Source: JABDIP01 sp965212545
Lineage (GTDB): Bacteria > Pseudomonadota > Alphaproteobacteria > DSM-16000 > Inquilinaceae
DNA: 64,000 nt
NCBI GenBank assembly: GCA_965212545.1
Contig: CBDBVB010000002.1
Coordinates: 1-64,000 of the forward strand
Direction of reading: 5' to 3'
Part shown: positions 9,254 to 19,071 of the stretch, piece by piece
How positions within the stretch are numbered: position 1 is the stretch's first letter
How the letters are laid out: the number at the start of each line of letters is the position of its first letter
The notes under the pieces: model-generated
What the model saw: the letters and a program-made list of their open reading frames with translations, nothing else
Databases searched by the model: none
Told to the model about the DNA's origin: nothing
Made by a program: the position numbers and the translations under genes

Positions 9254-11385
9254 TCATTCATTGATCATTGCGAACCACTCCAGCTCCGTCAGCGTTGAGA
9301 CACCCAATTCGGCGGCCTTTCGGGCTTCGATCCGGCATCGGCGCCGATCACCACATAGTCGGTTTTCTTCGAAACGGACCCTGCCACCTTGGCGCCAAGC
9401 GCCTCGGCCCTGGCCTTCGCCTCCGACCGCGACACCGTCTCCAGGGTGCCGGTGAACACCACGGTCTTGCCCGCGATCGGTGAATCGCTCGCCGCGGCTT
9501 CGAGAGCTTCCACGGTAAGCTCATTGCTGAGATCCTCGATCACCTTCAGATTGTGCGGCTCACCGAAATACGTCGCGATATCGTCCGCGACACTCATACC
9601 GATGCCTTCGACATTGCACAGCTCCGCATAGTGCTCGCCGATTTCTTCGGGCTTCCGCGCCTCGGGCTGGGCCTCGCGCTCCTTCGACGCGCGCGCCATG
9701 GCCTCCGTCCAGATCGGCAGGTCGCCATAGGTCCGGGCCAGCAGTTTCGCCGTCGATTGGCCGACCTGACGAATTCCCAGCGCATAGATAAAGCGATCGA
9801 GCGGGACAGTGCGGCGGTCCTCGATCGCTCCGAGGAGGTTGTCCACCGACTGCTCGGCCCAGCGCTCACGCTCCCAGCAGTGTCTTCGCGCTTGTCCTTC
9901 AGGCGGAAGATATCGGCCGGATCCCGGATCAATTCGGCGTCCCAGAATTCCTGAACGTTCTCCATCCCCAGACCTTCGATATCGAAAGCGTCACGGCTGA
10001 CGAAGTGCATCAGACCGGCGGACACGCTGATAGGGGCAATCGAGACCGCCGGTGCACCGCGCCACCGCCTCGCCCTCATCGCGTTCGACCGATGTTTGCA
10101 GCGGACATGGGCAGGTCGTGGGGAATGTGTATGGCTGGCTGCCGGCCGGGCGTTTCTCGGTGACGACCGAGACGACCTGCGGGATCACATCCCCCGCGCG
10201 CTGGATAATCACGTGATCGCCTTCGCGGATATCCTTGCGCTCGATTTCATCCTGATTGTGCAGGGTCGCCCTCGACACCTGGACGCCACCGACGGTGATC
10301 GGCTCCAGATTCGCCACCGGAGTAAGCGCGCCGGTGCGGCCGACCTGGATGGTGATCTTGCGCAGGATCGTCTCCGCCTGTTCGGCGGGGAATTTGTGGG
10401 CAACGGCCCAGCGCGGCGCACGGCTGACGAAGCCGAGCCGCTCCTGCCAATCCAGCCGGTCGACCTTGTAGACGATGCCGTCGATATCATGCGGCAGTTC
10501 GGCCCGTGCGCCCTGCAGCCTTTCATAGAACCCGAGGATGTCCTGCAATTCGTGGCACAGTTCCGCCGGCTCGTTCACCTCGAACCCCCAACCTTCCAGG
10601 GTCTGTCGGGCCTGCCACTGGGTCTCGCCGAGCGGCTCCGTGGTGTCGCCCCAGGCATAGGCCAGGAACAGCAAGGGTCGGTCGGCGGTGATGGCCGGGT
10701 CCTTCTGGCGCAGCGAGCCGGCGGCCCCGTTGCGCGGGTTCTTGAAAGTCTTCTTGTCCTCCGCCGCGAGGCGGTCGTTGAGGTCGCGAAAATCGGCGGT
10801 CCGAATGAACACCTCGCCGCGGACCTCGATCCTGTCGGGGGCGTGTCCGGCGAGGCGTTCCGGGACATTGCGGATGGTGCGGACATTGGCCGTCACGTCT
10901 TCGCCGACGGCCCCGTCGCCGCGGGTGGCGCCGGTGACCAGCCTGCCCTTCTCATAGAGCAGCGACATCGACAAGCCCGTCGATCTTGGCCTCTGCGACA
11001 ATGTCGACCGGCTCGGACTCGTCCAGCTTCAGGAAGCGCCGGATGCCGGAAAGGAAATCCACGACGTCCTGCTCGGTGAAGGCGTTCGACAGCGACAGCA
11101 TCGGCACCCGATGCGTGACCTTGGCGAACCCGGCCGCCGGCTTGGCGCCGACACGCTTCAAGGACGGACTGTCAGCGCGCACGCAACTCGGGAAAGCGAG
11201 CCTCGATCGCCTCGTTGCGGCGCCGCAGCGCGTCATATTCGGCATCCGTGACCACCGGCTCGTCGCGCTGGTAATAGGCCTCGTCATGCCGGCGGATTTC
11301 CGCTGCCAGCCGCTCGAGTTCCGCGGCGGCCTGGTCGGCGGACAACGCCTCGACGGGTGAGGGTGCTCGGATCGGCGGCCGGCAT
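9254..11385 (-). CDS. ligA: NAD-dependent DNA ligase LigA (several frame breaks in this sequence)
   Basis: Essential ligase for Okazaki fragment joining. Recognisable parts in order: N-terminal Ia domain (IRRHDEAYYQRDEPVVTDAEYDALRRR), the adenylation motif with the catalytic lysine (AEAKIDGLS), GEVFIRTADFRDLND, KNPRNGAAGSLRQKD, OB fold, zinc-finger region, helix-hairpin-helix (YALGIRQVGQSTAKLL) and a BRCT domain (GKTVVFTGTLETVSRSEAKA). Continuity requires about six frame changes, near 11355, 11177, 10973, 10020, 9878 and 9324. The end then reads LTELEWFAMINE with TGA at 9254-9256. Start ATG 11385 overlaps the recN stop (TGATG). The first zinc pair reads C-P-C instead of C-x2-C, possibly a further error. 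About 710 residues, normal size. Confidence 0.92.
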
Positions 11386-13060
11386 CAGGCGGATCGGGCC
11401 GCGATCAGGCTATCGGCCGCGGCCCGCGCCTGATCGGTAATCGTGGCGCCGGACAGCATGCGGGCGATCTCCTCCCGCCTTTCATCGTCGCGCAGCGCCG
11501 CAACGCTGGTCGTGGCGTGGCTGTCGGCGGAGGTCTTGGCGACCCGCCAATGATGCCCGGCGCGGGCCGCGACCTGCGGACTGTGGGTAACGACCAGGAC
11601 TTGCAGGTCGCGGCCCAGCCGCCCGAGCCGGTCGCCCACGGCGGCGGCGACGGCGCCACTGATGCCGCTGTCGACCTCGTCGAAGATCAGAGTCGGGGCC
11701 GAGCCGCCGCGGGCCAGCACCACCTTCAGCGCCAGCATGAAGCGGGCGAGTTCGCCGCCCGAGGCGACGCGGTTGAGCGGGCCGGGCGGTGCGCCGGGGT
11801 TGGTCGCCACCTGGAATGTCAGCCGATCGCGTCCGTTCGGCCCCCATTCGGTTTCCGGCAGTTCCTGGATTTCGGTGACGAAATGTGCCTTCTCGAGCTT
11901 GAGCGGCGGCAACTCGGCCGTGATCTCCTGGTCCAGCGATTGGGCCGCCTTCGACCGGGCGCGGCTGAGCCGCTCCGCCGCCTCGCGATAGGTTGCGCGC
12001 GCCACCTCGGCGGCTCTTGGCCAACTGCGAAAGGCGATCGCCTTCGCCTTCGATCAGCGACAGCTTCTCGGCCATTTCCGCGCGCAAGCCGCTGAGCCCG
12101 TCGACGTCGACGCCATATTTCCGCGCTGCGGCCCGCAAGGAGAACAGGCGCTCCTCCAGGACTCCAACTCGTTCACATCGAGATCGATATCCGCGCTGAG
12201 GCTTTGCAGATTCGTGGTCGCCTCTGCCATCTCTAGCACGGGCGCGATCGATAGGCTTTCGAGCGCCGCGTCGAGGTGGCCGGCGGCCTTGTCGGCGACA
12301 CGCTCCAACAGCCGTTGCGCGGCGCCAAGTGCGCTTTCCGCGCTCGTGTCGCCGGCGATCTGGTCCAGCGCGCCGGTGATTGCCTCGATCAGTTTTTCGC
12401 GATGCATGAGCATCTCGCGTTTGTCGGCAAGCAGGCCTTCCTCGCCGGGCTGCGGATCGAGCGCGTCGAGTTCGGCGACCGTATGTTTCAGATAGTCCTC
12501 CTCGGCGCGGGCCTGGGCCGCACCTTGGCTTCGGCCTCGGCCTTGTCGTCCTCTATCCGCCGCCAAGCCTGCCAGGCGGCCGTAACGCGTTCGGTGTCGG
12601 CCCGAAGACCGGCAAAGGCGTCCAGCGCCTCGCGATGGGTCTTGGGGTTGAGAAGCCCGGCTGTATCGAATTGACCGTGCACCTCGACCAGGGTCTCGCC
12701 GAATTGCCGCAGCAGAGCGGCGCCGACCGGTTGGTCGTTCACGAAGGCCCGGCTGCGGCCGTCCCGGGTGAGCGTACGTCGCATCAGCAGGGTACTTCCG
12801 TCCGGAAGGTCATGGTCGCGCAGCAAGTCCATGACGCGATGATCGGCCCGGATTTCGAACTCCGCCGTCACCGACGCTGAATCGCTGCCATGGCGCACCA
12901 AGGCGGCATCACTGCGAGCGCCCAACGCCAGGCCCAGGGCATCCAGAAGGATCGACTTGCCGGCGCCGGTTTCGCCGGTCAGGGCGCACAGACCATCGGC
13001 AAAGCCGACGTCGAGACGTTCGATCAGGACGATATTGCGGATCGAAAGGCCGATCAGCAT
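11385..13060 (-). CDS. recN: DNA repair ATPase RecN (three frame breaks in this sequence)
   Basis: SMC-like ATPase for double-strand-break repair. Walker A is GETGAGKS in the first 40 residues, preceded by MLIGLSIRNIVLIERLDV; Q-loop VEVHGQFD; ABC signature RVASGGELARFMLALKVVL; Walker B TLIFDEVDSGISG; H-loop VVTHSPQVAA. The coiled-coil middle is broken near 12519 (loss of a base in a G/C run), 12161 (one base lost) and 12010 (one base gained). Reading across gives about 558 residues, the usual length. It starts 18 bases after the bamD stop and overlaps ligA by one base, so it belongs to the lpxC-bamD-recN-ligA unit. Confidence 0.92.
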
Positions 13061-13078
13061 TGGCGCGCTTCGTCCAAC

Positions 13079-13897
13079 CTAGAAGGTACTGCTGGAGAAG
13101 CCCTCCGACTCCGGCGGTTGAACGCCTCGATCGGTCAGCAGGGCGTAGCTGTCGAGGTACCAATCGGTCCCTGGATAGTTGTGGCCAAGAACCGCGGCGT
13201 TGATCCGGGCTTCTTCAGGTAGGCCGATCGCCAGATAGGCTTCGGTCAATCTGTGTAGGGCCTCCGGGACATGGGTGGTCGTCTGGTAGCGCTCCACCAC
13301 GGCCCGGAAGCGATTGATAGCGGCGTTGTAGTGTCCCTGGCGGAGATACCAGCGGCCAATGGTCATTTCCTTGCCGGCAAGCTGGTCGAGCGTGAGATCG
13401 AGTTTCAGGGCGGCGTCTCGGGCGTAGTCCGTATTGGGATACCGACGCACCACTTCCCGCAGCGCATCACGCGCCTGCTCGGTGATCAATTGGTCGCGCT
13501 CGACGTCCGTGATCCTCTCATAGTAGCACAGCGCTCGCAGGTAGTAGGCGTAGCCGCTGCTCTCATTGCCCGGATGCAGGGCCAGGAAGCGGTCGAGGGC
13601 CAGGATCGCGTCCTCATACTCCGTGGCCTGGTAGTGTGCATAGGCGGCCATCAACTGTGCCCGCGTCGCCCATTGCGAATAGGGGTGCTGACGCTCGACC
13701 TCGTCAAAAAACCGCGCCGCGTTCTGGTAGTTGTCATCGCCCAGTTCGATGAGGGCGTCGTTGTAGAGCGTCTCCGCCGGCCTCTCGACATAGGCCGGTT
13801 CATCATCCGAAGAGCAACCGGCGGTCAGCAACGCCGCGGTTACAGCAGTCGCCGTGAAGAACCGATTTATGGAGGTAGCAAGGTCGGGCATTGGCAT
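13079..13897 (-). CDS. bamD: Outer-membrane assembly lipoprotein BamD
   Basis: Essential lipoprotein of the BAM complex that inserts outer-membrane proteins. A signal peptide ends in the lipobox LTAGC, with the lipidated Cys at residue 28. TPR-like repeats follow (LYNDALIELGDDNYQNAARFF, AYAHYQATEYEDAILALDRF, GRWYLRQGHYNAAINRF). Length 272 residues fits the family. The start is ATG 13897 or the in-frame ATG 13891; both leave the signal peptide intact. It lies 143 bases downstream of lpxC and 18 bases before recN. Confidence 0.94.
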   Translation of the reverse strand: MPMPDLATSINRFFTATAVTAALLTAGCSSDDEPAYVERPAETLYNDALIELGDDNYQNAARFFDEVERQHPYSQWATRAQLMAAYAHYQATEYEDAILALDRFLALHPGNESSGYAYYLRALCYYERITDVERDQLITEQARDALREVVRRYPNTDYARDAALKLDLTLDQLAGKEMTIGRWYLRQGHYNAAINRFRAVVERYQTTTHVPEALHRLTEAYLAIGLPEEARINAAVLGHNYPGTDWYLDSYALLTDRGVQPPESEGFSSSTF

Positions 13898-14040
13898 ATC
13901 AGAGAGCGTCTGGTCATTCCGATCCGGGCTATGAACCGCCCTATATACCACGGCCGGACAGATTTGCGAGCCGGCATACAAAGGCTGTGACCGCTCCGCA
14001 ATGGACGGTCATGCCTCCGCAGCAGGGCCCGGAAATGAGG

Positions 14041-14994
14041 CTAGGCGGATTGTGCCAGCGGTACCGCGTTCCAGCCGCCATGGGTCAGGTCGGCATGATC
14101 CATGGTATCGTAGCACCACGCCATCTCGTCGTTGAACAACGCCTGCAAAAGCCTGTTGTTCAGTTCATGACCCGACTTGCTGCCATGGAAATGGCCGAGG
14201 ATCGGAGCGCCTGCGAGATACAGATCGCCGATCGAATCAAGGATCTTGTGACGGACGAACTCATCCTCGTAGCGCAGCCCGCCCTCATTCATCACCTGGC
14301 CACCATTGACCACCACGGCATTGTCCAAGGACCCGCCGCGCGCCAGACCGCGCGCCCACAATGTCTCGACGTCTTTCAGGAATCCGAATGTCCGGGCCCG
14401 CGCCAGATCGGACTTGAATGCGCCATTGGCGAGCCGGATGGCGCCTTCCTGCCGAGAGACCAGCGAATTGGGAAAGTCGATTTCAAAGCTGAACGAGAAG
14501 CCGGCGGCCGGCGACAGTCGCGCAACCTTGTCACCATCGCGTACTTCGACCGATTTCAGAACACGAATTGCGCGCCGAACGGCCGGCTGTGACACCACGC
14601 CGGCGGACTCGATCAGGAACACGAACGGTGCCGCGCTGCCATCCATGATCGGCACTTCCGGGCCGTCCAATTCGATCACCGCATTGTCGACGCCGCAACC
14701 CCGCAACGCGGCCATCAAATGCTCGACCGTACCCACCGTCGCGCCGTGCCGATTGCCAATCACGGTGCACAAAGTCGTGTCGCACACCTGATCCCAGCGT
14801 GCCGGAATCACACCCTTGTCTTCGGGCATGTCGGTTCTGACGAAGGTGAGGCCGGTGTTGATGTCAGACGGGTGCAGGACCATGCTGACCTTGGCGCCCG
14901 TATGCAGCCCCACGCCAGTGCAGTGGATCTTGCTGCGCATCGTCTTCTGTGCCGACGATTCGGCGCCGCCGTGTTGTTCGAGTATCACCCGCAC
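14041..14994 (-). CDS. lpxC: UDP-3-O-acyl-N-acetylglucosamine deacetylase
   Basis: Zinc deacetylase that commits UDP-GlcNAc to lipid A synthesis. Family phrases: CTGVGLHTG, TVEHLMAALRGCGVDNA with the zinc His in EHLM, PIMDGSAAPFVFLI, RARTFGFLKDVE, KILDSIGDLYLAG and the second zinc cluster in GHFHGSKSGHELNN. Length is 317 residues. The start is GTG 14994. The 180-base gap to ftsZ contains a hairpin and a CtrA-like sequence, suggesting its own promoter for lpxC-bamD-recN-ligA. Confidence 0.95.
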   Translation of the reverse strand: MRVILEQHGGAESSAQKTMRSKIHCTGVGLHTGAKVSMVLHPSDINTGLTFVRTDMPEDKGVIPARWDQVCDTTLCTVIGNRHGATVGTVEHLMAALRGCGVDNAVIELDGPEVPIMDGSAAPFVFLIESAGVVSQPAVRRAIRVLKSVEVRDGDKVARLSPAAGFSFSFEIDFPNSLVSRQEGAIRLANGAFKSDLARARTFGFLKDVETLWARGLARGGSLDNAVVVNGGQVMNEGGLRYEDEFVRHKILDSIGDLYLAGAPILGHFHGSKSGHELNNRLLQALFNDEMAWCYDTMDHADLTHGGWNAVPLAQSA

Positions 14995-15073
14995 GCCCCC
15001 TAAGACTGGTTTCCGCGATTCGAAGCGGCTAAAACCTAAATGGTTTCAGTATGGTCGGGACGAAAGAACCTTG

Positions 15074-15105
15074 CCCCAGGGGATAGATACCAATATCCCC
15101 CGGGG
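15074..15105 (-). terminator. Hairpin in the ftsZ-lpxC gap, possible attenuator or terminator
   Basis: Arms CCCCAGGGGAT (15074-15084) and ATCCCCCGGGG (15095-15105) pair with one wobble position around a 10-base loop. It lies 70 bases after the ftsZ stop and 80 bases before the lpxC start. No long T run follows on the transcribed strand, so it may attenuate or protect the 3' end rather than terminate fully. Confidence 0.45.
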
Positions 15106-15144
15106 TGAACAAATCACTCTTTGTTACGGTTTGTTACTCAAATT

Positions 15145-15159
15145 CTAAGTAATCATTAA
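15145..15159. promoter_or_regulatory. CtrA-like site after ftsZ, upstream of lpxC
   Basis: On the minus strand the sequence reads TTAA-N7-TTAG, seven of eight positions of the alphaproteobacterial CtrA box TTAA-N7-TTAA. It lies about 150 bases before the lpxC GTG. Single sites like this occur by chance in AT-rich gaps, so the call is weak. Confidence 0.3.
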
Positions 15160-15174
15160 CAGACGACACGAGAA

Positions 15175-16731
15175 CTAATTGGCCTGACGCCGAAGAAAAG
15201 CAGGAATATCCAGCTGATCATCCTCGGCACTTGGAAGTGGACCCCGTTGCCCGACATCCAGTCCACTTAGCCGTTGCTGCGCCGGTTGTTGCGGCTCGGG
15301 CTCGGGCTGGGCCGCGGGCTTGGGGGCGACACTTTTGTCGTCCTCTTCACGCAGCAATCCGGTCATCCGGCGGAAGATGTTGCGTCCCCGTCGAGGTTCC
15401 AGCCCGCTGGGCGCGTTCGCCATTTCCGCCTCGGCAAACGGGTCTGCCGCCTCCGGTCCCGGCGTCGCACTCGGCGCCGGGCTGGAAACCGGACGCGGAG
15501 CAATGAATGCGCCGTCCCGGCGTTCGGCGCGAGGCGGCTCGATCGGGGCCGTTGCGACGGCCGGTTCCGCGACGGCTTCGCGGGCCGCCGGTGGGGTCGC
15601 GGGCACGGTCGGGGCAGGCTGCTGTTGCGGCATGCTGCGAACCGCCCCTGCGGCCGGGCGTGTCAGCGGGCTGCGATCCACCGGTTGCGATGAAGCCGGC
15701 ACCGACCGGTCGCTGACCACGCTCAGGCCTCCGGTCATGCCGCCACTCGGCATCTGTCCGGCCTCAAGATCAATACCGGTTGAGACCACCGATACTCGGA
15801 TCCGCCCCTCCATGCTCTCGTCGAATGTGGATCCGAAGATGATGTTGGCGTCGTTGTCGACCTCGTCACGGACGCGATTGATCGCCTCGTCGACCTCATA
15901 GAGCGTCATGTCAAGGCCGCCGGTGATGTTGATCAACACGCCGCGGGCGCCCTTCATGGACACGTCATCCAGCAGCGGGTTGGAGATCGCCGCCTCGGCC
16001 GCGCCGACCGCCCGGCGATCGCCATCATCCTCGCCGGTCCCCATCATCGCCTTGCCCATCTCGGCCATGACCGTGCGGATATCGGCGAAGTCCAGGTTGA
16101 TCAGGCCCGGCATGACCATCAGGTCGGTCACACCGCGCACGCCGGAGCTCAGCACCTCGTCCGCCATCTTGAAGGCATCGGCGAAAGTGGTCCGCTCATT
16201 GGCGATACGGAACAGGTTCTGGTTGGGGATGACGATCAGGGTGTCGACATATTGCTGCAGATCGTTCAGCCCGGCCTCGGCGACCCGCATGCGATGCGCG
16301 CCCTCGAAGTGGAACGGCTTGGTGACGACGCCGACCGTCAGGATGTTCTGCTCGCGCGCTGCGCGGGCGATCACTGGCGCGGCGCCGGTGCCGGTACCGC
16401 CACCCATGCCGGCGGTGATGAACACCATGTGGCTACTATCGAGATAGGAGGAGATCTCCTCCATCGCCTCCTCGGCTGCGGCGCGTCCGATATCCGGCCG
16501 CGAGCCGGCGCCGAGGCCCTGGGTCAGTCCGGTGCCGAGCTGGAGCTTGCGGTCAGCCATGCTGCCGCTCAGCGCCTGAGCGTCGGTATTCGCCACCAGG
16601 AACTCGCACCCTTCCAGGCTCGACTGGATCATGTTGTTCACGGCATTGCCCCCGGCGCCGCCGACACCGACCACCGTAATCCGTGGGCGCAACTGCAGTT
16701 CCGTCTCCGGAATGCTCAAGTTAATCATCAT
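15175..16731 (-). CDS. ftsZ: Cell division protein FtsZ
   Basis: Tubulin-like GTPase that forms the cytokinetic ring. The N-terminal motif ITVVGVGGAGGNAVNN, tubulin signature GGGTGTG (residues 110-116), and T7-loop region DFADIRTVM are present. The GTPase core ends near residue 340; a Pro/Ala-rich linker of about 160 residues follows, then the C-terminal peptide LDIPAFLRRQAN that binds FtsA and other partners. Long linkers are usual in alphaproteobacteria. Tandem ATGs at 16731 and 16728 follow a GGAGG; spacing slightly favours 16728. FtsA lies 117 bases upstream. Confidence 0.97.
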   Translation of the reverse strand: MMINLSIPETELQLRPRITVVGVGGAGGNAVNNMIQSSLEGCEFLVANTDAQALSGSMADRKLQLGTGLTQGLGAGSRPDIGRAAAEEAMEEISSYLDSSHMVFITAGMGGGTGTGAAPVIARAAREQNILTVGVVTKPFHFEGAHRMRVAEAGLNDLQQYVDTLIVIPNQNLFRIANERTTFADAFKMADEVLSSGVRGVTDLMVMPGLINLDFADIRTVMAEMGKAMMGTGEDDGDRRAVGAAEAAISNPLLDDVSMKGARGVLINITGGLDMTLYEVDEAINRVRDEVDNDANIIFGSTFDESMEGRIRVSVVSTGIDLEAGQMPSGGMTGGLSVVSDRSVPASSQPVDRSPLTRPAAGAVRSMPQQQPAPTVPATPPAAREAVAEPAVATAPIEPPRAERRDGAFIAPRPVSSPAPSATPGPEAADPFAEAEMANAPSGLEPRRGRNIFRRMTGLLREEDDKSVAPKPAAQPEPEPQQPAQQRLSGLDVGQRGPLPSAEDDQLDIPAFLRRQAN

Positions 16732-16848
16732 TGACCTCCATCCCTTTCTTGTCCCGCACATAGTCTTTCAACTGATCCTTGCTCAACACGTCGCCCCAGC
16801 AGCATTCTGGCGTGGCGGGGCCGCCGCCTTTCGTCTTCGAATCTCAAT

Positions 16849-18141
16849 TCACAAATCCCCCAGGTTTTCACGGAACCAGCCGCCGAGCCGGTTCCAGAGG
16901 CCGCCGCCGACCTCGACGCCGTCCGGACCGGCGGCAACTCCCGCCAGAACCGGGTCGGCCTGATAGCGTGCCGCGTAGGCCAGAAGGCCGGCGGCGGTTG
17001 AGAAGGCGGGTCCACCGGTGGCCTCGGCAAGGCCTTCGAAGCCCTGGGGCCGGCCCAGCCGGACCTGCTTATCCATCACCATCTGCGCCAGCTCGCGGAC
17101 GCCGTGCAGTTGGCTGGCACCGCCGGTCAGAACGACCCGCCGGCCGGAGACCTTGTCGAATCCGCTGTCCTCGAGACGGCCGCGCACCATTTCGAAAATC
17201 TCTTCCAGCCGCGGCCGTATGATCCCGGTCAGCAGGCTCTTGGGAACGTGATTGGCTTCGGCCGGGGTGTCTTCGCCGACCTGCGGCGCGTCGATCAGTT
17301 CACGCTCGTCCGAGACGTTGGGAATGGCATGGCCGTGCAGCGTCTTCATCCGCTCGGCATGAAGCACCGGCGTGGTCAGCCCGCGCGCCACGTCGTTGGT
17401 GACATGGCTGCCGCCGACCGGAATGCAGTCGACGAAGACCAGCCGGCCCTCGGAGAACACACCGATGCCACTACTGCCGCCGCCCATGTCGATTACCGTG
17501 CAGCCGAGATCCATCTCGTCCTCGACCAGGCAGGCCAGGCCGGCGGCATAGGGCGCGACGACGAAGGATTCGATCTCCAGATGGCAGCGGGTGATACAGG
17601 TGGCCAGGTTGCGCATGGCCGCGGTGCCGGCGGTGATCAGATGCACGTCGACGCCAAGATGGCTGCCCAACATGCCGCGCGGGTCGCGGATTCCACGGCT
17701 GCCGTCGATAGCATAGCCAACCGGAATCGCGTGCAGCACTTCGCAATCGGCAGGTAGCCTCGCGCGGCCGTTGACCTTCAGCGCCTTGCGGAGATCGGCT
17801 TCGGCCACGGTGTGGCCGGAAATCGGCACGTCGACCGGCACGATCTGCGACGCCAGATGGCCGCCGATCACATTGACCACGACATCGCGGATCTGCTCGC
17901 CGGCCATCTGCTCGGCGGACGAGACCGCATGGCCGATCGCCTTCTCCGCCGCCTCCATGTCGACCACCACGCCACTGCGCAGCCCGCGGCTGACCTGATG
18001 GCCGATGCCGATCACCCGCGGCCGGTCGTCCTCGTCCATCCGGGCGATGAAACAGACCACTTTGGTGCTGCCGACATCCAGCGTGGCGATCAGCTCGCCG
18101 CGCGGCCGGGCTTTGAATCGTTTGACCCCGTTAAACCCCAT
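16849..18141 (-). CDS. ftsA: Cell division protein FtsA
   Basis: Actin-like ATPase that tethers FtsZ to the membrane. N-terminal phosphate motif IATLDVGSTKVVCFIA, the 1C-domain region between, phosphate-2 motif CTVIDMGGGSSGIGVF, adenosine motif VVLTGGASQLHGV, and a C-terminal amphipathic helix LWNRLGGWFRENLGDL as membrane anchor. 430 residues, normal. Start ATG 18141, 48 bases after ftsQ. Confidence 0.96.
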   Translation of the reverse strand: MGFNGVKRFKARPRGELIATLDVGSTKVVCFIARMDEDDRPRVIGIGHQVSRGLRSGVVVDMEAAEKAIGHAVSSAEQMAGEQIRDVVVNVIGGHLASQIVPVDVPISGHTVAEADLRKALKVNGRARLPADCEVLHAIPVGYAIDGSRGIRDPRGMLGSHLGVDVHLITAGTAAMRNLATCITRCHLEIESFVVAPYAAGLACLVEDEMDLGCTVIDMGGGSSGIGVFSEGRLVFVDCIPVGGSHVTNDVARGLTTPVLHAERMKTLHGHAIPNVSDERELIDAPQVGEDTPAEANHVPKSLLTGIIRPRLEEIFEMVRGRLEDSGFDKVSGRRVVLTGGASQLHGVRELAQMVMDKQVRLGRPQGFEGLAEATGGPAFSTAAGLLAYAARYQADPVLAGVAAGPDGVEVGGGLWNRLGGWFRENLGDL

Positions 18142-18189
18142 CGCGTCGTGCGGCCCCCCGTTGCGAACAGTCGTCTTGCCTGCCCGGCA

Positions 18190-19071
18190 TCATGTGTCTT
18201 CCTCCGGCATCCGCCGACGTTCGCTGGCGCCGGGCGTGGTCTGGACCACCAGCCGGTCGCCGATCCTGAGATCGATCGCCACGATGTCCCGATCGATCAG
18301 GCCACTGCTGGCCTCGATCTCGGACAGCCGCAGCAGGGCTTCGCCTATGCCGTCTTCCGGCAGGCGGACATTGACCCCGTTGTCCAGTCGCAAGTCCCAG
18401 CGGCGCTCGCTGACCAGGATCGCCGCCTCGACCCGCTCTGCGATCGCCGGCAGCGCCGTCAGCTTCTCCAGCAGCGGCGCGGCATGGTCCGGTGCGCCCT
18501 CGCCGACCACCAAGGGCAGCGCCGCATAGGCCTCCAAGCCGTCATCGGTCAGCACAACGCCGTCGGCGTCGATCAGGCGCATGGTCCGCTCCGACTGCCA
18601 TACGGCGAGTGGCTGCCGCTCTTCCAGCCGCAGGTAGATCGTGTCGGGAAATCGGCGTTCGACCACAACGTTGCGCACCCAGGGCAGGGCCGCCACGGCG
18701 TCACGGGCCCGTACCGGATCGAAGGCCAGGATCGGTGTCCCATGATCGACCTCCAGGGCCTTCAGCAGGTCGTCGCCGGGCGTGCGGTCGCGCCCGGTGA
18801 CCAGCACGTTGCGCACGCCAAGCCCGGACTCCACCGAATAGGCGAGCATGCGCTCTGTCGTGGCATCGACGGTGTTCGCAACCCAGCCACTGGTGAACGC
18901 CCAGATGATCGTGCCGACGACCCCGGCGGCGGTAATCCCGGCAAGGGCAAACAGACCCCGTCGCAGAATCCGGCGGGCGGGGCGGCGACGCGGCGGCGCC
19001 TTGGCATGGCTTTCGTTCGTGGGCCGTGTGGCGACCCCGATCATCCGGCGGCGTGCGGTCAGGCGTGACAT
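18190..19071 (-). CDS. ftsQ: Cell division protein FtsQ
   Basis: Bitopic divisome scaffold that binds FtsB and FtsL in the periplasm. A basic cytoplasmic tail of about 45 residues precedes one membrane segment (GLFALAGITAAGVVGTIIWAF), followed by a POTRA domain (SGLGVRNVLVTGRDRT through PWVRNVVVERRFPDTIYLRLEER) and the FtsQ/DivIB domain. ATG 19071 starts 13 bases inside the ddl end. 293 residues. Confidence 0.94.
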   Translation of the reverse strand: MSRLTARRRMIGVATRPTNESHAKAPPRRRPARRILRRGLFALAGITAAGVVGTIIWAFTSGWVANTVDATTERMLAYSVESGLGVRNVLVTGRDRTPGDDLLKALEVDHGTPILAFDPVRARDAVAALPWVRNVVVERRFPDTIYLRLEERQPLAVWQSERTMRLIDADGVVLTDDGLEAYAALPLVVGEGAPDHAAPLLEKLTALPAIAERVEAAILVSERRWDLRLDNGVNVRLPEDGIGEALLRLSEIEASSGLIDRDIVAIDLRIGDRLVVQTTPGASERRRMPEEDT

